Made by a program: the position numbers and the translations under genes
Shown here: one piece after another, positions 15,242 to 23,801 of the stretch
Layout of the letters: each line of letters starts with the position of its first letter
How positions within the stretch are numbered: the first letter of the stretch is position 1
Source of the DNA: an uncultured Prevotella sp.
GTDB lineage: Bacteria; Bacteroidota; Bacteroidia; Bacteroidales; Bacteroidaceae
Direction: 5' to 3'
Length of the DNA: 28,858 nt
NCBI GenBank assembly: GCA_900553965.1
Contig: USFX01000006.1
Location: 1 to 28,858 of the forward strand
The notes under the pieces: generated by a model
Seen by the model: the letters and a program-made list of their open reading frames with translations, nothing else
Database searches by the model: none
What the model was told of the DNA's origin: nothing

Positions 15242-15973
15242 ATGCCACAACAAAACGAAGAGAGAAAACTCGAACAGCGAATCATCTGCCGGTTCCAGAA
15301 AGCCCTCACCCGCTACGACCTCATCAGCGACGGCGACAAGATTCTCGTCGGTGTCTCCGGCGGCAAAGACTCGCTGTGTCTGCTGGAGATGCTGACAAGA
15401 CGGATGAAAATACAACGCCCGTCATTTACTGTCGAAGCCGTACACATACGCATGTCCAACATCCAGTATGAGACAGACACGTCATATCTTCAGAGATTTG
15501 CTGAAGAGTGTGGCGTTCCCATCCGCATCATCACCACCGGATTTGAGCAACGGGAGAACAGCCGCAAACCGGCCTGTTTTCTCTGTTCATGGCACAGGCG
15601 CAAGGAGATGTTCAATCTCGCGCAGGAACTCGGATGCAACAAAATCGCACTGGGCCACCACATGGACGACATCATCCACACAGCCCTTATGAACCAGTTC
15701 TTCCAAGGCCAGTTCTCCACGATGCCGGCCAGACTGACCATGAAGAAAATGCCGCTGACAATCATCCGCCCGCTGTGCATGGAGATAGAGTCGGACATCG
15801 CCCGCTACGCCAAGCTGAGGGGATACGAGAAACAGGTCAAGCTGTGTCCCTTCGAGACAGCGTCACACCGTTCCGACATAAGGAGGATATATGAAGAAGC
15901 CGAGAAAATCAATCCCGAGGTGAGATATTCTATCTGGAACGCGCTCGAAACGGCCGGCAAGATGATTGAGTAA
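15242..15973 (+). CDS. TtcA-family tRNA thiolation protein
   Basis: A 243-residue PP-loop ATPase. SGGKDS (residues 39-44) binds ATP. Cys112 and Cys115 (ACFLCSWHRR) together with Cys202 (KLCPFE) match the three cysteines that hold the [4Fe-4S] cluster in TtcA, the enzyme making 2-thiocytidine at tRNA position 32. GHHMDDIIHTALMNQFFQG is the conserved second ATP-site segment. It is shorter than E. coli TtcA and belongs to a TtcA-like group found across Bacteroidetes, so the exact target base is not certain. Co-transcribed with the DUF486 gene by spacing. Confidence 0.88.
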   Translation: MPQQNEERKLEQRIICRFQKALTRYDLISDGDKILVGVSGGKDSLCLLEMLTRRMKIQRPSFTVEAVHIRMSNIQYETDTSYLQRFAEECGVPIRIITTGFEQRENSRKPACFLCSWHRRKEMFNLAQELGCNKIALGHHMDDIIHTALMNQFFQGQFSTMPARLTMKKMPLTIIRPLCMEIESDIARYAKLRGYEKQVKLCPFETASHRSDIRRIYEEAEKINPEVRYSIWNALETAGKMIE

Positions 15974-15998
15974 CTTTTTAAAAGTTGTTAATACATTG

Positions 15999-16028
15999 TT
16001 GAATAACAAATCTTTTTCCGTATCTTTG
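15999..16028 (+). promoter_or_regulatory. promoter of the PD40 protein/nucleoside phosphorylase pair
   Basis: TTG at 15999-16001, 19 nt, then TATCTTTG at 16021-16028. Expected start is near 16032, a leader of about 18 nt. A small AACTTTT/AAAAGTT hairpin at about 15972-15986, just after the ttcA-like stop codon, may end the upstream transcript. Confidence 0.75.
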
Positions 16029-16049
16029 TTTAAATAAAGTAACTACATC

Positions 16050-17210
16050 ATGAAAATTAGAATCTACACGTATATCACCGTCATGGCTCTTATGGTGCCG
16101 AGCCTGTCCGCTTCAGCGCAGAAGAAGGCCCGGAACGTAAGGAAGGCCGCCAAGACAGAGACCGTCGACCCGAGAATCGAACGAATGATTTCCGCAACCC
16201 AAGACATCATGTTCATCGACAGCATCGTTGTCGATAAAGACGGCTTTGTCGGACGTTACACCCTCAATTCCGAATCCGGAAGGATATACCGATACAACGA
16301 TTTCTTCAACGACAGGAAGATTTCCGACTCTTACGTCCACATCAACGAGATGGGGAACAAGTGCTACTATTCACAGGGTGACTCCGCCGACAACATGAAG
16401 CTCTACACCAGCGACCTTCTTGACAACGCATGGACCAAGGCTTCCGAGCTGAGCGGCATCGTTGACGGCGAGAAGATAACGGCAGCCAACTATCCTTTCA
16501 TTATGGCCGACGGCACCACGCTCTATTTCGCGGCCAAAGGCAAGGAGAGCATCGGCGGCTACGACATCTTCGTGACGCGATTCGACATCGAGAGCGGCCA
16601 GTTTCTCAAGCCTGAGAACATCGGCATGCCGTTCAACTCCACAGCCAACGACTATATGTACGCCGTTGACGAGCTCGACAGCATCGGATGGTTCGTCACC
16701 GACCGCAACCAGCCCGAGGGAAAGGTCTGCATCTACACGTTCATCCCCTCCGACAGCCGCCAGACATACACCGCAGACGAATATACAACCGAACAGATAA
16801 AGGATTTCGCGCGCATCTCACGCATTGCGAACACATGGAAAGACGGAAGCGAGCGAAAGAAAGCCCTCAGCCGCCTCCAGAACATCGTCACCAACAGAAA
16901 CAGACGCAGTAGGAGCGGCGATTTCGCCTTCGTCATCAACGACAACACTACATACCGTTCACTTTCCAATTTCCGCTCGCAAGAGAACGTCAACAGATAC
17001 AGCGAGCTGACGTCAATCAGAAAAAAACTCGACGCTCTCGGCAAAGCCATCGAAAAGGCACGCAACTACTACGCGACGGCCGCAATCCACGAGCGCAATG
17101 AGCTGAAAGGCGAAATCCTGAAGAGTGAACAGCAGATGGAGGCTCTCGAAATAAAGGCAAGGAGCATAGAGAAAGCCATACGCAACTCAGAGAATAACCT
17201 TCTAAAATAA
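16050..17210 (+). CDS. exported PD40 (beta-propeller repeat) protein with C-terminal coiled coil
   Basis: A 386-residue protein with a signal peptide (MKIRIYTYITVMALMVPSLSASAQ). Residues about 90-230 hold PD40-type beta-propeller repeats: the segment MADGTTLYFAAKGKESIGGYDIFVTRFD and the later MYAVDELDSIGWFVTDRNQPEGKVCIYTFI both show the family's D-G-..-LYF-..-GG-D-I pattern. The last 60-70 residues are Lys/Glu-rich and helical, likely a coiled coil. Bacteroidetes proteins of this kind are often envelope-associated. The nucleoside phosphorylase gene starts 10 bp later, so the two share a transcript, but no functional link is evident. Confidence 0.75.
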   Translation: MKIRIYTYITVMALMVPSLSASAQKKARNVRKAAKTETVDPRIERMISATQDIMFIDSIVVDKDGFVGRYTLNSESGRIYRYNDFFNDRKISDSYVHINEMGNKCYYSQGDSADNMKLYTSDLLDNAWTKASELSGIVDGEKITAANYPFIMADGTTLYFAAKGKESIGGYDIFVTRFDIESGQFLKPENIGMPFNSTANDYMYAVDELDSIGWFVTDRNQPEGKVCIYTFIPSDSRQTYTADEYTTEQIKDFARISRIANTWKDGSERKKALSRLQNIVTNRNRRSRSGDFAFVINDNTTYRSLSNFRSQENVNRYSELTSIRKKLDALGKAIEKARNYYATAAIHERNELKGEILKSEQQMEALEIKARSIEKAIRNSENNLLK

Positions 17211-17219
17211 TATAACGAT

Positions 17220-18092
17220 ATGAAAAAGTACTTTGCAGAATCAGAACTGATCATCAATCAGGACGGAAGCATATTCCATCTGCACCTGAAGCCGGAGCAG
17301 ATGGCCGACAAGATAATCCTCGTGGGCGACCCGGGACGTGTCGAAACCGTGGCGTCTCACTTCGACACCCGCGAATGTGAGGTGACAAACCGCGAGTTCC
17401 GCACCATCACAGGCACATTCCGCGGCAAGCGCATCACCGTTCAGAGCACCGGTATCGGCTGCGACAACATCGACATCGTCGTCAACGAAATGGACGCGCT
17501 GGCCAACATCGACTTCGCCACACGGACGGAGAACGACACCCACCGCCAGCTCACTTTCGTGCGCATCGGAACCTGCGGCGGACTCCAGCCGTACACCCCG
17601 ACCGGCACATACATCATCAGCCAGAAGAGCATCGGCTTCGACGGTCTGCTCAACTTCTACGCCGGCCGCAACGATGTCTGCGACCTCGACTTCGAGGATA
17701 ACTTCAAGCGCCACATGAACTGGAATCCGCAGCTGTGCGCGCCATACGTAATCGACGCCGACAAGGAACTGACCGACCGCATCGCCGGCGACGACATGGT
17801 GCGCGGAGTGACGATTGCCTGTGGCGGTTTCTTCGGACCGCAGGGACGCGAACTGCGCATACCCCTCGCCGACCCGAACCAGAACGCCAAAATCGAGAGC
17901 TTCGAGTACGACGGCCACCGCATAACCAACTTCGAGATGGAAAGCTCGGCCCTCGCCGGACTCGCCCGTCTCATGGGCCACAAGGCGACAACCGGCTGCA
18001 TGGTGATTGCCAACCGGCTGGAAAAGCAGGCCAATACGGGATATAAGAACACCATCGACGGGCTCATCGAAAAGGTTCTCGAACGCATCTGA
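17220..18092 (+). CDS. nucleoside phosphorylase (uridine phosphorylase-like)
   Basis: A 290-residue member of the PNP/UDP phosphorylase superfamily (PF01048). Motifs: ILVGDPGRVE (phosphate-binding loop, near residue 35), TGIGCDNIDIVVNE, FVRIGTCGGLQP (second phosphate contact), and NFEMESSALAGLA, whose Met-Glu pair binds the ribose. It splits a nucleoside with phosphate into base and ribose-1-phosphate. The length and the long insert after the first glycine loop fit the Bacteroidetes uridine-phosphorylase-like group; the exact base preference is not readable. Followed by a strong terminator. Confidence 0.9.
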   Translation: MKKYFAESELIINQDGSIFHLHLKPEQMADKIILVGDPGRVETVASHFDTRECEVTNREFRTITGTFRGKRITVQSTGIGCDNIDIVVNEMDALANIDFATRTENDTHRQLTFVRIGTCGGLQPYTPTGTYIISQKSIGFDGLLNFYAGRNDVCDLDFEDNFKRHMNWNPQLCAPYVIDADKELTDRIAGDDMVRGVTIACGGFFGPQGRELRIPLADPNQNAKIESFEYDGHRITNFEMESSALAGLARLMGHKATTGCMVIANRLEKQANTGYKNTIDGLIEKVLERI

Positions 18093-18142
18093 CGCAAGAA
18101 CAACGGAACGCACCGGACGGGGCGTTCACAACAAACGAACGG

Positions 18143-18187
18143 GCCGCATGTCTCTGTTACAGCAACGGGACATGCGGCTTTTGTTTT
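18143..18187 (+). terminator. intrinsic terminator of the nucleoside phosphorylase gene
   Basis: GCCGCATGTC (18143-18152) pairs with GACATGCGGC (18169-18178), followed by TTTTGTTTT. Sequence from here to 18362 shows no gene and nothing recognisable. Confidence 0.9.
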
Positions 18188-18362
18188 GCTCCGACGAGAA
18201 CAAAGACGTCATCTATCGTTCCAGACACTCTTTGACTTGATTTCATTGCGTCTCTTTCATGTAATCATAATATCACGGAATTTAACACTTGAAAATTTCC
18301 AAACCAGAGAGCGGCAAGGCCGATATATTTACATTAGAGCATTGTCGCATCGCAAAAAATTG

Positions 18363-18657
18363 CCCACGGCCGGCCAATAAGGCCCTCCCGGCTCTACAGC
18401 GGGGCCGCTTTCGCATTGCAACGAGGCCGCCGTCATCTTCCAAAGAGGGCCTCGCCGCAACACCGTAAGGGCCTTACGGTAAAATAAAAGCGTACAAAAC
18501 ATTGCACACTTTCTGTATTTTTACGATAACGTTCTGTGGCTCAGCGACAAAAAGATGCACGCTCAAAACTCGCGAATTTGCGGCCAAAAGATTTTTATTT
18601 CAAAATATCGCAAGGATTTTGAGGCATTTGTCCGAATACTTCCGAGTTTTTAACAGT
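18363..18657 (+). repeat. dispersed intergenic repeat, copy B
   Basis: Same element as 4767-5061 in the opposite orientation, about 13 kb away. The 3' half (about 18466-18657) is well conserved, with shared blocks such as ctcgcgaatttgc, atatcgcaaggattttga and ccgagtttttaacagt. The 5' half is G+C-rich with gaggcc/ggcctc pairs and differs by small rearrangements. No protein gene is supported. Confidence 0.75.
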
Positions 18658-18661
18658 CACA

Positions 18662-18746
18662 TTTCAACGCAAAGACACGGAGACGCAAAGATTTCCATAA
18701 AGACATTATTCTGAAATCTTTGCGTCTTCGTGTCTTTGCGTTGAAA
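18662..18746. repeat. 85-bp near-perfect palindrome
   Basis: Two 34-nt arms (18662-18695 and 18713-18746) pair with one mismatch around a 17-nt loop. The arm carries the aacgcaaagac and acgcaaagatt words that recur singly at 5917-5930 and 20378-20390 in this window. It looks like a dispersed palindromic element and is not followed by a T-run. Confidence 0.8.
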
Positions 18747-18823
18747 ACAAGCCTCCCCTACCCGCCTCGTACTTTTTTATTAAATTGTGTTAATCATATC
18801 ATCTGGTTTTCTGCGAAATTGTG

Positions 18824-18831
18824 TACCTTTG
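18824..18831 (+). promoter_or_regulatory. -7 element of the efflux operon promoter
   Basis: TACCTTTG followed by CAGCC. No exact TTG lies 20 nt upstream. Expected start is near 18835, a leader of about 148 nt with no recognised regulatory motif. Confidence 0.65.
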
Positions 18832-18982
18832 CAGCCGTTTTCGGGCATTCATGACATAATGGCCACGGATAAGGATTCCGTCGATCGTATAATTTTTGAT
18901 AGTTGCAAATCAAATCAGTTCGCGTGGATTCAGCACTGATTTAAGCATTCATTTATAACTATTAAAAATAATATAATTATTG

Positions 18983-20308
18983 ATGACACAAAAGATTCTT
19001 TTTTCCGCATTGCTTCTGGTGATGCTATTGGGTGATGTCGGCCGTATGGCCTACGCCGCACAGCCCGTCGTACTGTCAGTGGACAGTCTTTTCAGTCTGA
19101 TTGACGACCGCAGCCGCACAGTCAAGCTGAAAGCTCTATGCGTCGACGACGCCGTGAGCGGCGAGAGCGTGGCGCGCGGCAATCTCCTGCCACACATCAA
19201 CGCCTCGCTGTCCGTGGGCTATCTCGGTGACGGCTATCTGACGGACCGCGACTTCGGCAACGGAATGGTAATCCGCAATCCCCACTCGAAAAACGACTTC
19301 GCGCTGGAAGCCATGCAGGTGATATACAGCGGAGGTGAGCTTTCGGGCAGCGTCCGCATGGCCAAGCTCAACGCCGACATGGCCCGGCTCAATCTGGAGG
19401 AAAGCCGCCAACAGGTGAAGTTTCTGCTGCTGGGCTGGCTGATAGACCTCCAGTGCATCCACAACCGCATCCGCGTGCTCGACGAGAATATCGGACTGGC
19501 CCGCAGCGTGTTGGACAACGTACGTGCGAGATATGACGAGGGTGTGGCCCTGAAGAGCGACGTCACCCGATATGAGCTTCAGCTCGAAGACCTGAAGCTC
19601 CAGCGGGAAAAGGCCGGCGAGGCCATGCGCACGACAAACTACCGACTGGCCAACGCCCTCGGCTTCCCGACAGAGGACACCGAGTTCATTCCCGCACTGC
19701 CACTGATGGACGGCACAAAGGAGATTGAGCCGGAGAACAGCTGGCAGGAGCAGGCGCGTTCGTCAAGCCTCGCGCTCCAAAAGGCTGGACTGGGCATATC
19801 CATGAGCGAGACGAGCAGAAAGATTGCGACGGCCGCTCTCCGGCCGAAGCTGTCACTTTTCGCCTACGGTCAGTTCAACTCTCCGATTGTCACGGAGGTA
19901 CCAATCATCAACAAGAACATCATGTTCTGGGGATTCGGGGCGAGCCTGAGTTTCAACATATCGTCGCTATATACGGCCAACCGCCGCGTCCGTCAGGCAC
20001 GCATAGCCGAAATGGAAAGCCGCGAAGCCTACAGCCTCGGAGCCGAGAACGTCGAGGACGACGTTCAGGCAGCATACGAGAGCTACCGGACGGCTGTCAC
20101 CGAACTGCGCACACAGGAGAAGAGTCTCGAACTGGCCCGTCAGAACTACGACATTGTCAACGACCGTTTTGAGAACGGAATGGCGCTGGTCACCGATATG
20201 GTCGACGCCGCCAACGTTCGCCTCTCGTCGGAGACCGGCGTGGAGAACGCGCGCACGGCGCTGCTCTTCCGCTATTACAGGCTGAAATATGCAACGAACA
20301 CATTATAA
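18983..20308 (+). CDS. TolC-family outer-membrane efflux protein
   Basis: A 441-residue protein from the ATG at 18983. A signal peptide (TQKILFSALLLVMLLGDVGRMAYA) exports it to the outer membrane. Two repeats of long amphipathic helices match the OEP family (PF02321), for example LDNVRARYDEGVALKSDVTRYELQL in the first half and LELARQNYDIVNDRFENGMALVTDMVDA in the second. It would form the trimeric exit duct of a tripartite pump with the two following genes. The 107-bp gap to the next gene holds a degenerate copy of the gcgtctttgcgtt repeat word but no terminator. Confidence 0.93.
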   Translation: MTQKILFSALLLVMLLGDVGRMAYAAQPVVLSVDSLFSLIDDRSRTVKLKALCVDDAVSGESVARGNLLPHINASLSVGYLGDGYLTDRDFGNGMVIRNPHSKNDFALEAMQVIYSGGELSGSVRMAKLNADMARLNLEESRQQVKFLLLGWLIDLQCIHNRIRVLDENIGLARSVLDNVRARYDEGVALKSDVTRYELQLEDLKLQREKAGEAMRTTNYRLANALGFPTEDTEFIPALPLMDGTKEIEPENSWQEQARSSSLALQKAGLGISMSETSRKIATAALRPKLSLFAYGQFNSPIVTEVPIINKNIMFWGFGASLSFNISSLYTANRRVRQARIAEMESREAYSLGAENVEDDVQAAYESYRTAVTELRTQEKSLELARQNYDIVNDRFENGMALVTDMVDAANVRLSSETGVENARTALLFRYYRLKYATNTL

Positions 20309-20415
20309 ATAAATAATAAGAAATAAACGTCAGGACTCTATTGCGAGAATAAGAAAAAAGACACTTCGCACATCTGCGTCTTTGCGTTTAAATAACCCCA
20401 TAGACATTAAACATC

Positions 20416-21447
20416 ATGAACAGAAAAACAAAAGTACGCATATACAACATCGTTGTGATTGCCCTGCTGATTGCGGGCATCGGATTTGTGATTTCAAAAT
20501 TCACCCATCTCGGTAACGTTGAGTTCACCGACAACGCCTATGTCCACCAGCACATCACGCCCATCAACAGCCGCGTTTCGGGATTCATCAAGGAGATTCG
20601 CTTCGACGAATATACTCCGGTGCACAAGGGCGACACGCTCATCATCATCGAGGACACGGAGTTCCGCCTCCACGTAGCACAGGCTGAGGCCGCCCTCGGC
20701 AACGCCCTCGCCGGACACAAGGCCTCGGCAACGTCGGTCCAGACGGTCGAGAGCAACATCGGGGTGAACGACGCCGCCATCGCCGAATGTCGTGTACAGC
20801 TGGAGAACGCACGCCGTGAGGACGAGCGCTACAGCCGTCTGCTGGAGCGCAAATCGGTCACACGCCAGCAGTATGACAACGTCCATACGGCATATCTGGC
20901 CGCAAAGGCACGCTACGACCAGCTGACACGCTCGCGCCAGTCGACATCGCTCGTCAGGAACGAACAGAGCCACCGTCTCGAACAGAACGACGCCGGCGTG
21001 AAAGTGGCACAGGCAGCGCTCGACCTGGCCCGCCTGAACCTGTCATACACCATGATTGTCGCTCCGTGTGACGGTGTGCTGGGCCGCAAGGACATCAACG
21101 TCGGCCAGCTCGTACAGCCGGGCCAGACGCTGGTGGACATCGTCGACTCCGGCGACAAGTGGATTGTGGCTAACTTCCGCGAGACGCAGCTTCACAACAT
21201 CGCCGAGGGCGGCAAGGTCGACATGACGGTCGACGCACTGCCCGGATGCCAGCTGACAGGAACTGTCGTCTCGATTTCAGACGCCACCGGCTCGGCCGTA
21301 TCAATGATTCCGACGGACAACGCGACGGGCAATTTCGTCAAGGTTGAACAGCGCATACCGGTACGCATAGCCATCGACGACCGCAAATCGGAGGGTTACG
21401 CCCGTCTCCGTGCCGGAATGAGCGTTGAATGTGAGGTTAGATACTGA
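20416..21447 (+). CDS. HlyD/EmrA-type membrane fusion protein
   Basis: A 343-residue periplasmic adaptor. One N-terminal membrane helix (IYNIVVIALLIAGIGFVI) is followed by the EmrA/HlyD signature FTDNAYVHQHITPINSRVSGFIKEI (first lipoyl half), a long coiled coil (about residues 85-195), the second lipoyl half IVAPCDGVLGRKDINVGQLVQPGQTL, and a beta-barrel with WIVANFRETQL. This is the EmrA subtype that pairs with MFS pumps. It sits between the TolC gene and the MFS gene, 5 bp before the latter. Confidence 0.94.
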   Translation: MNRKTKVRIYNIVVIALLIAGIGFVISKFTHLGNVEFTDNAYVHQHITPINSRVSGFIKEIRFDEYTPVHKGDTLIIIEDTEFRLHVAQAEAALGNALAGHKASATSVQTVESNIGVNDAAIAECRVQLENARREDERYSRLLERKSVTRQQYDNVHTAYLAAKARYDQLTRSRQSTSLVRNEQSHRLEQNDAGVKVAQAALDLARLNLSYTMIVAPCDGVLGRKDINVGQLVQPGQTLVDIVDSGDKWIVANFRETQLHNIAEGGKVDMTVDALPGCQLTGTVVSISDATGSAVSMIPTDNATGNFVKVEQRIPVRIAIDDRKSEGYARLRAGMSVECEVRY

Positions 21448-21452
21448 TCGGC

Positions 21453-23036
21453 ATGGCTGAGAACAACAAAGAATGGCATGGCGGATTCGCCATGCCTATG
21501 TTCAAGGATTGGGTTCCGGAATGGATTCGCCCGTGGCTCTATGTCTATCTGGCATTCACGTTCCAGCTGTCCGGCGGCATCTATATCGGAGCGCTGAACG
21601 AGATGATGGGCTCAATGTCCCTGATGCGCGAGGACCTGCTGATGTGCCTCTATGCCGGACTGTGCGGTCTGGCGTTCACGTTCCCCATCCTCTTCCGGAC
21701 AAAATTCCGCTTCACGAACCGTACGCTGCACCTGACGTCGACGCTTGTCATCGCTATGTGCAACCTGCTCGGGATGTATGTCACCAATCTGCCGCTGCTG
21801 TGGCTGATATGTTTCGTCGCCGGCTGCCTGAAGATACAGGGAACGTTCGAGTGCATGTCGAACATACAGCTGTGGATGACGCCGAAGCGCGACTTCCGCG
21901 TGTTCTTCCCGCTGCTGCATCTGTGGATCATGCTTTCGATAGCGGTTTCAGACCTGCTCGCGGCATATTTCTGCCATGTAGCGACATTCCAGTATCTGTC
22001 ATGGCTGATGACGGGCGTCATGCTCTTCAACGCCCTGTGGCTTTTCGTCTGTACACGCCATTTCCGCTTCATGCGCCCGCTGCCGTTCTACTCGATTGAC
22101 TGGCTCGGCGCCATCCTGTGGATTCTCTCCGTCATGCAGGTTGTCTATATCTTCTGCTACGGTGAGTTCTACAACTGGTGGGAAAGCGACGTGATATGCA
22201 CGCTCTCCGTGACAGCCACACTCACGCTGATTCTGGCCGTCGTGCGTATGTTCCTCATACGCCATCCGTACATAGAGCCGAAGATGTGGCGGAACAGAAA
22301 TCTGCCGGGCATATTCTTCCTCGCCCTCGTCATCGAGGCGCTGCTCGCCACGGAACATGTCCTCGAAGAGGTGTTCTACGAGAGCGGCATGGAGTGGCAC
22401 AGCCATACGACCGCCATGCTCAACTATCCGGCAATGGCGGGCATCATCCTCGCCTGTCTCTTCGCGCTGCTATGGCTGAAGGTATGGCAGAAAGGGCGCG
22501 TCAGGCTCATCGCCATCGGAGTGGCCGTGTTCATCGCCTACGTGCTGTGTTTCTATTTCACGGTGTCAACGGAGATGACCATCCGCCAGCTCTATCTGCC
22601 GATGTTCCTGCGTGGCTTTGCCGCAACGCTGCTCGGCATCGTGTTGCTCTACACCATCCAGTCGGTCATGAACTTCATGGTCTTCTTCCAGTCGCTGGCC
22701 ATATTCCAGACGCTCCACCTCCTCGTGGGCGGCGTCATAGGTGCGGCATGCTACGCCTTCGGCATCCGCTATCTCATGGCTGACAGCATCGCCCGCTACG
22801 GTGCGGCGATGGACAGCCTTCGCATGCCGGCCGCCGAAGTGACCCGCCATATCGGCGAGCTGATGACCCAATTTCAGGTGGCGAGCGTGAAACAGCTCTA
22901 CGGCATCGTGGCCTACGTAGCCATCGCCCTACTCATCTCCATCCTCTTCTACGACAGCCCGGCCCACCGCGACCGCCGTCAATGGATGCCGTCATGGACC
23001 GCCGTCGGAAAGGTGATGCGCAAGAGACTGAAATAA
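21453..23036 (+). CDS. MFS efflux transporter (EmrB-like position)
   Basis: A 527-residue integral membrane protein with about 14 hydrophobic segments, the topology of the DHA2 family that works with EmrA-type adaptors. The sequence is divergent: conserved MFS loop motifs are weak, while it is rich in aromatic residues. A periplasmic loop between the last two helices (about residues 445-490) is long and polar. Gene order TolC-EmrA-MFS and the 5-bp gap make a pump component likely. The substrate is not readable, and no regulator gene is adjacent. A strong terminator follows. Confidence 0.85.
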   Translation: MAENNKEWHGGFAMPMFKDWVPEWIRPWLYVYLAFTFQLSGGIYIGALNEMMGSMSLMREDLLMCLYAGLCGLAFTFPILFRTKFRFTNRTLHLTSTLVIAMCNLLGMYVTNLPLLWLICFVAGCLKIQGTFECMSNIQLWMTPKRDFRVFFPLLHLWIMLSIAVSDLLAAYFCHVATFQYLSWLMTGVMLFNALWLFVCTRHFRFMRPLPFYSIDWLGAILWILSVMQVVYIFCYGEFYNWWESDVICTLSVTATLTLILAVVRMFLIRHPYIEPKMWRNRNLPGIFFLALVIEALLATEHVLEEVFYESGMEWHSHTTAMLNYPAMAGIILACLFALLWLKVWQKGRVRLIAIGVAVFIAYVLCFYFTVSTEMTIRQLYLPMFLRGFAATLLGIVLLYTIQSVMNFMVFFQSLAIFQTLHLLVGGVIGAACYAFGIRYLMADSIARYGAAMDSLRMPAAEVTRHIGELMTQFQVASVKQLYGIVAYVAIALLISILFYDSPAHRDRRQWMPSWTAVGKVMRKRLK

Positions 23037-23053
23037 ACATCAGGCATTAATAT

Positions 23054-23104
23054 AATGAGGATATGTCACAAAGGTTGCCTTTACAACCCTGACATATCCT
23101 CATT
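23054..23104 (+). terminator. hairpin terminator of the efflux operon
   Basis: AATGAGGATATGTCA (23054-23068) pairs with TGACATATCCTCATT (23090-23104), with GGTTG/CAACC inside. The T-run is short. The stretch 23105-23322 shows no gene; it has a GTACG/CGTAC hairpin near 23189. Confidence 0.8.
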
Positions 23105-23322
23105 TCACATATAAATAAGTTCGGGAAAGCGTTGCAGAACCCCACTGCAGGGACATCGCTTTGCTATGTTTTTAAATATCAACTGAGTACGTCAACGTAC
23201 CAAAGGCACGTCCCTACAATTTCATGGTTTTGAGACACCATCTTTACAAGCATATAGACATCACTAAAAACGCCGGATGAACCTAAAATAATGGCCCGTA
23301 TTGATTTTTTTGTCACTATTAT

Positions 23323-23353
23323 TTTGCCATTCTTTTATTTCTTATTAACTTTG
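23323..23353 (+). promoter_or_regulatory. promoter of the surface-protein operon leader
   Basis: TTTG at 23323-23326, 19 nt, then TAACTTTG at 23346-23353. Expected start is near 23357, 445 nt before the first gene. Confidence 0.8.
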
Positions 23354-23356
23354 CCG

Positions 23357-23711
23357 CACCGCTTAGTTAGCCCCAAGGGGTGAGCGGGCGGTCTTATTAC
23401 ATAAGAAGACGTTTTCGAACGTTTGTCTTTGTGGAACACGAACTTCGCAACTTCACACCCACAACAGGCAACAGCAACGAAAATGTCTGCGTGGTGCGGT
23501 TTATATCGTATCCAGTGTTTCGTATGGCGACGTATGGCGCTTTTCCGGTGTAAGGGAGAAGTGTCTTTGACGGAGTTGTATGGAATGTGTGGAACGTTCG
23601 TATATATATCGTACTGGCGTGGGCTAACTGCGTTGCTTATCCTGTGTGGGTGGGGCAATGCGAAGGCCTGTGTTCCCAGGATGGGCAGAAACAGACACCT
23701 ACGCCTTTTTT
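23357..23711 (+). ncRNA. candidate large structured leader RNA ending in a terminator
   Basis: This unit of about 355 nt runs from a strong promoter to an intrinsic terminator. Visible stems: CGCT/AGCG with CCCC/GGGG inside (23360-23386); AAGAC and ACGTT arms closing a TTCG loop (23406-23429); and a 3' branched stem GGCGTGGG (23616-23623) with CCTACGCC (23698-23705), enclosing ATCCTG/CAGGAT (23639-23644 with 23677-23682), followed by six T. Open frames on both strands give no recognisable protein. It could be a riboswitch-like attenuator for the following operon or a free ncRNA. No known riboswitch class was recognised. Confidence 0.5.
23616..23711 (+). terminator. intrinsic terminator within the operon leader
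   Basis: An 8-bp outer stem with one G-U pair (23616-23623 with 23698-23705), followed directly by TTTTTT (23706-23711). It lies 90 bp before the first gene, so transcription of that gene requires read-through or another promoter; none was seen in 23712-23801. Confidence 0.65.
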
Positions 23712-23801
23712 GTATATAAGCAGAAAATGATAGAAATGGCCGAATCTGGGGTGTTTATAGGCAAAACAAGAAACTTATAAACATACTTAAAATTATTAAT
23801 C

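Noticed and set aside
23335..23719. Open frames on both strands in the operon leader
   Set aside because: Neither has protein-like composition; stems, promoter and terminator explain the region better as RNA.
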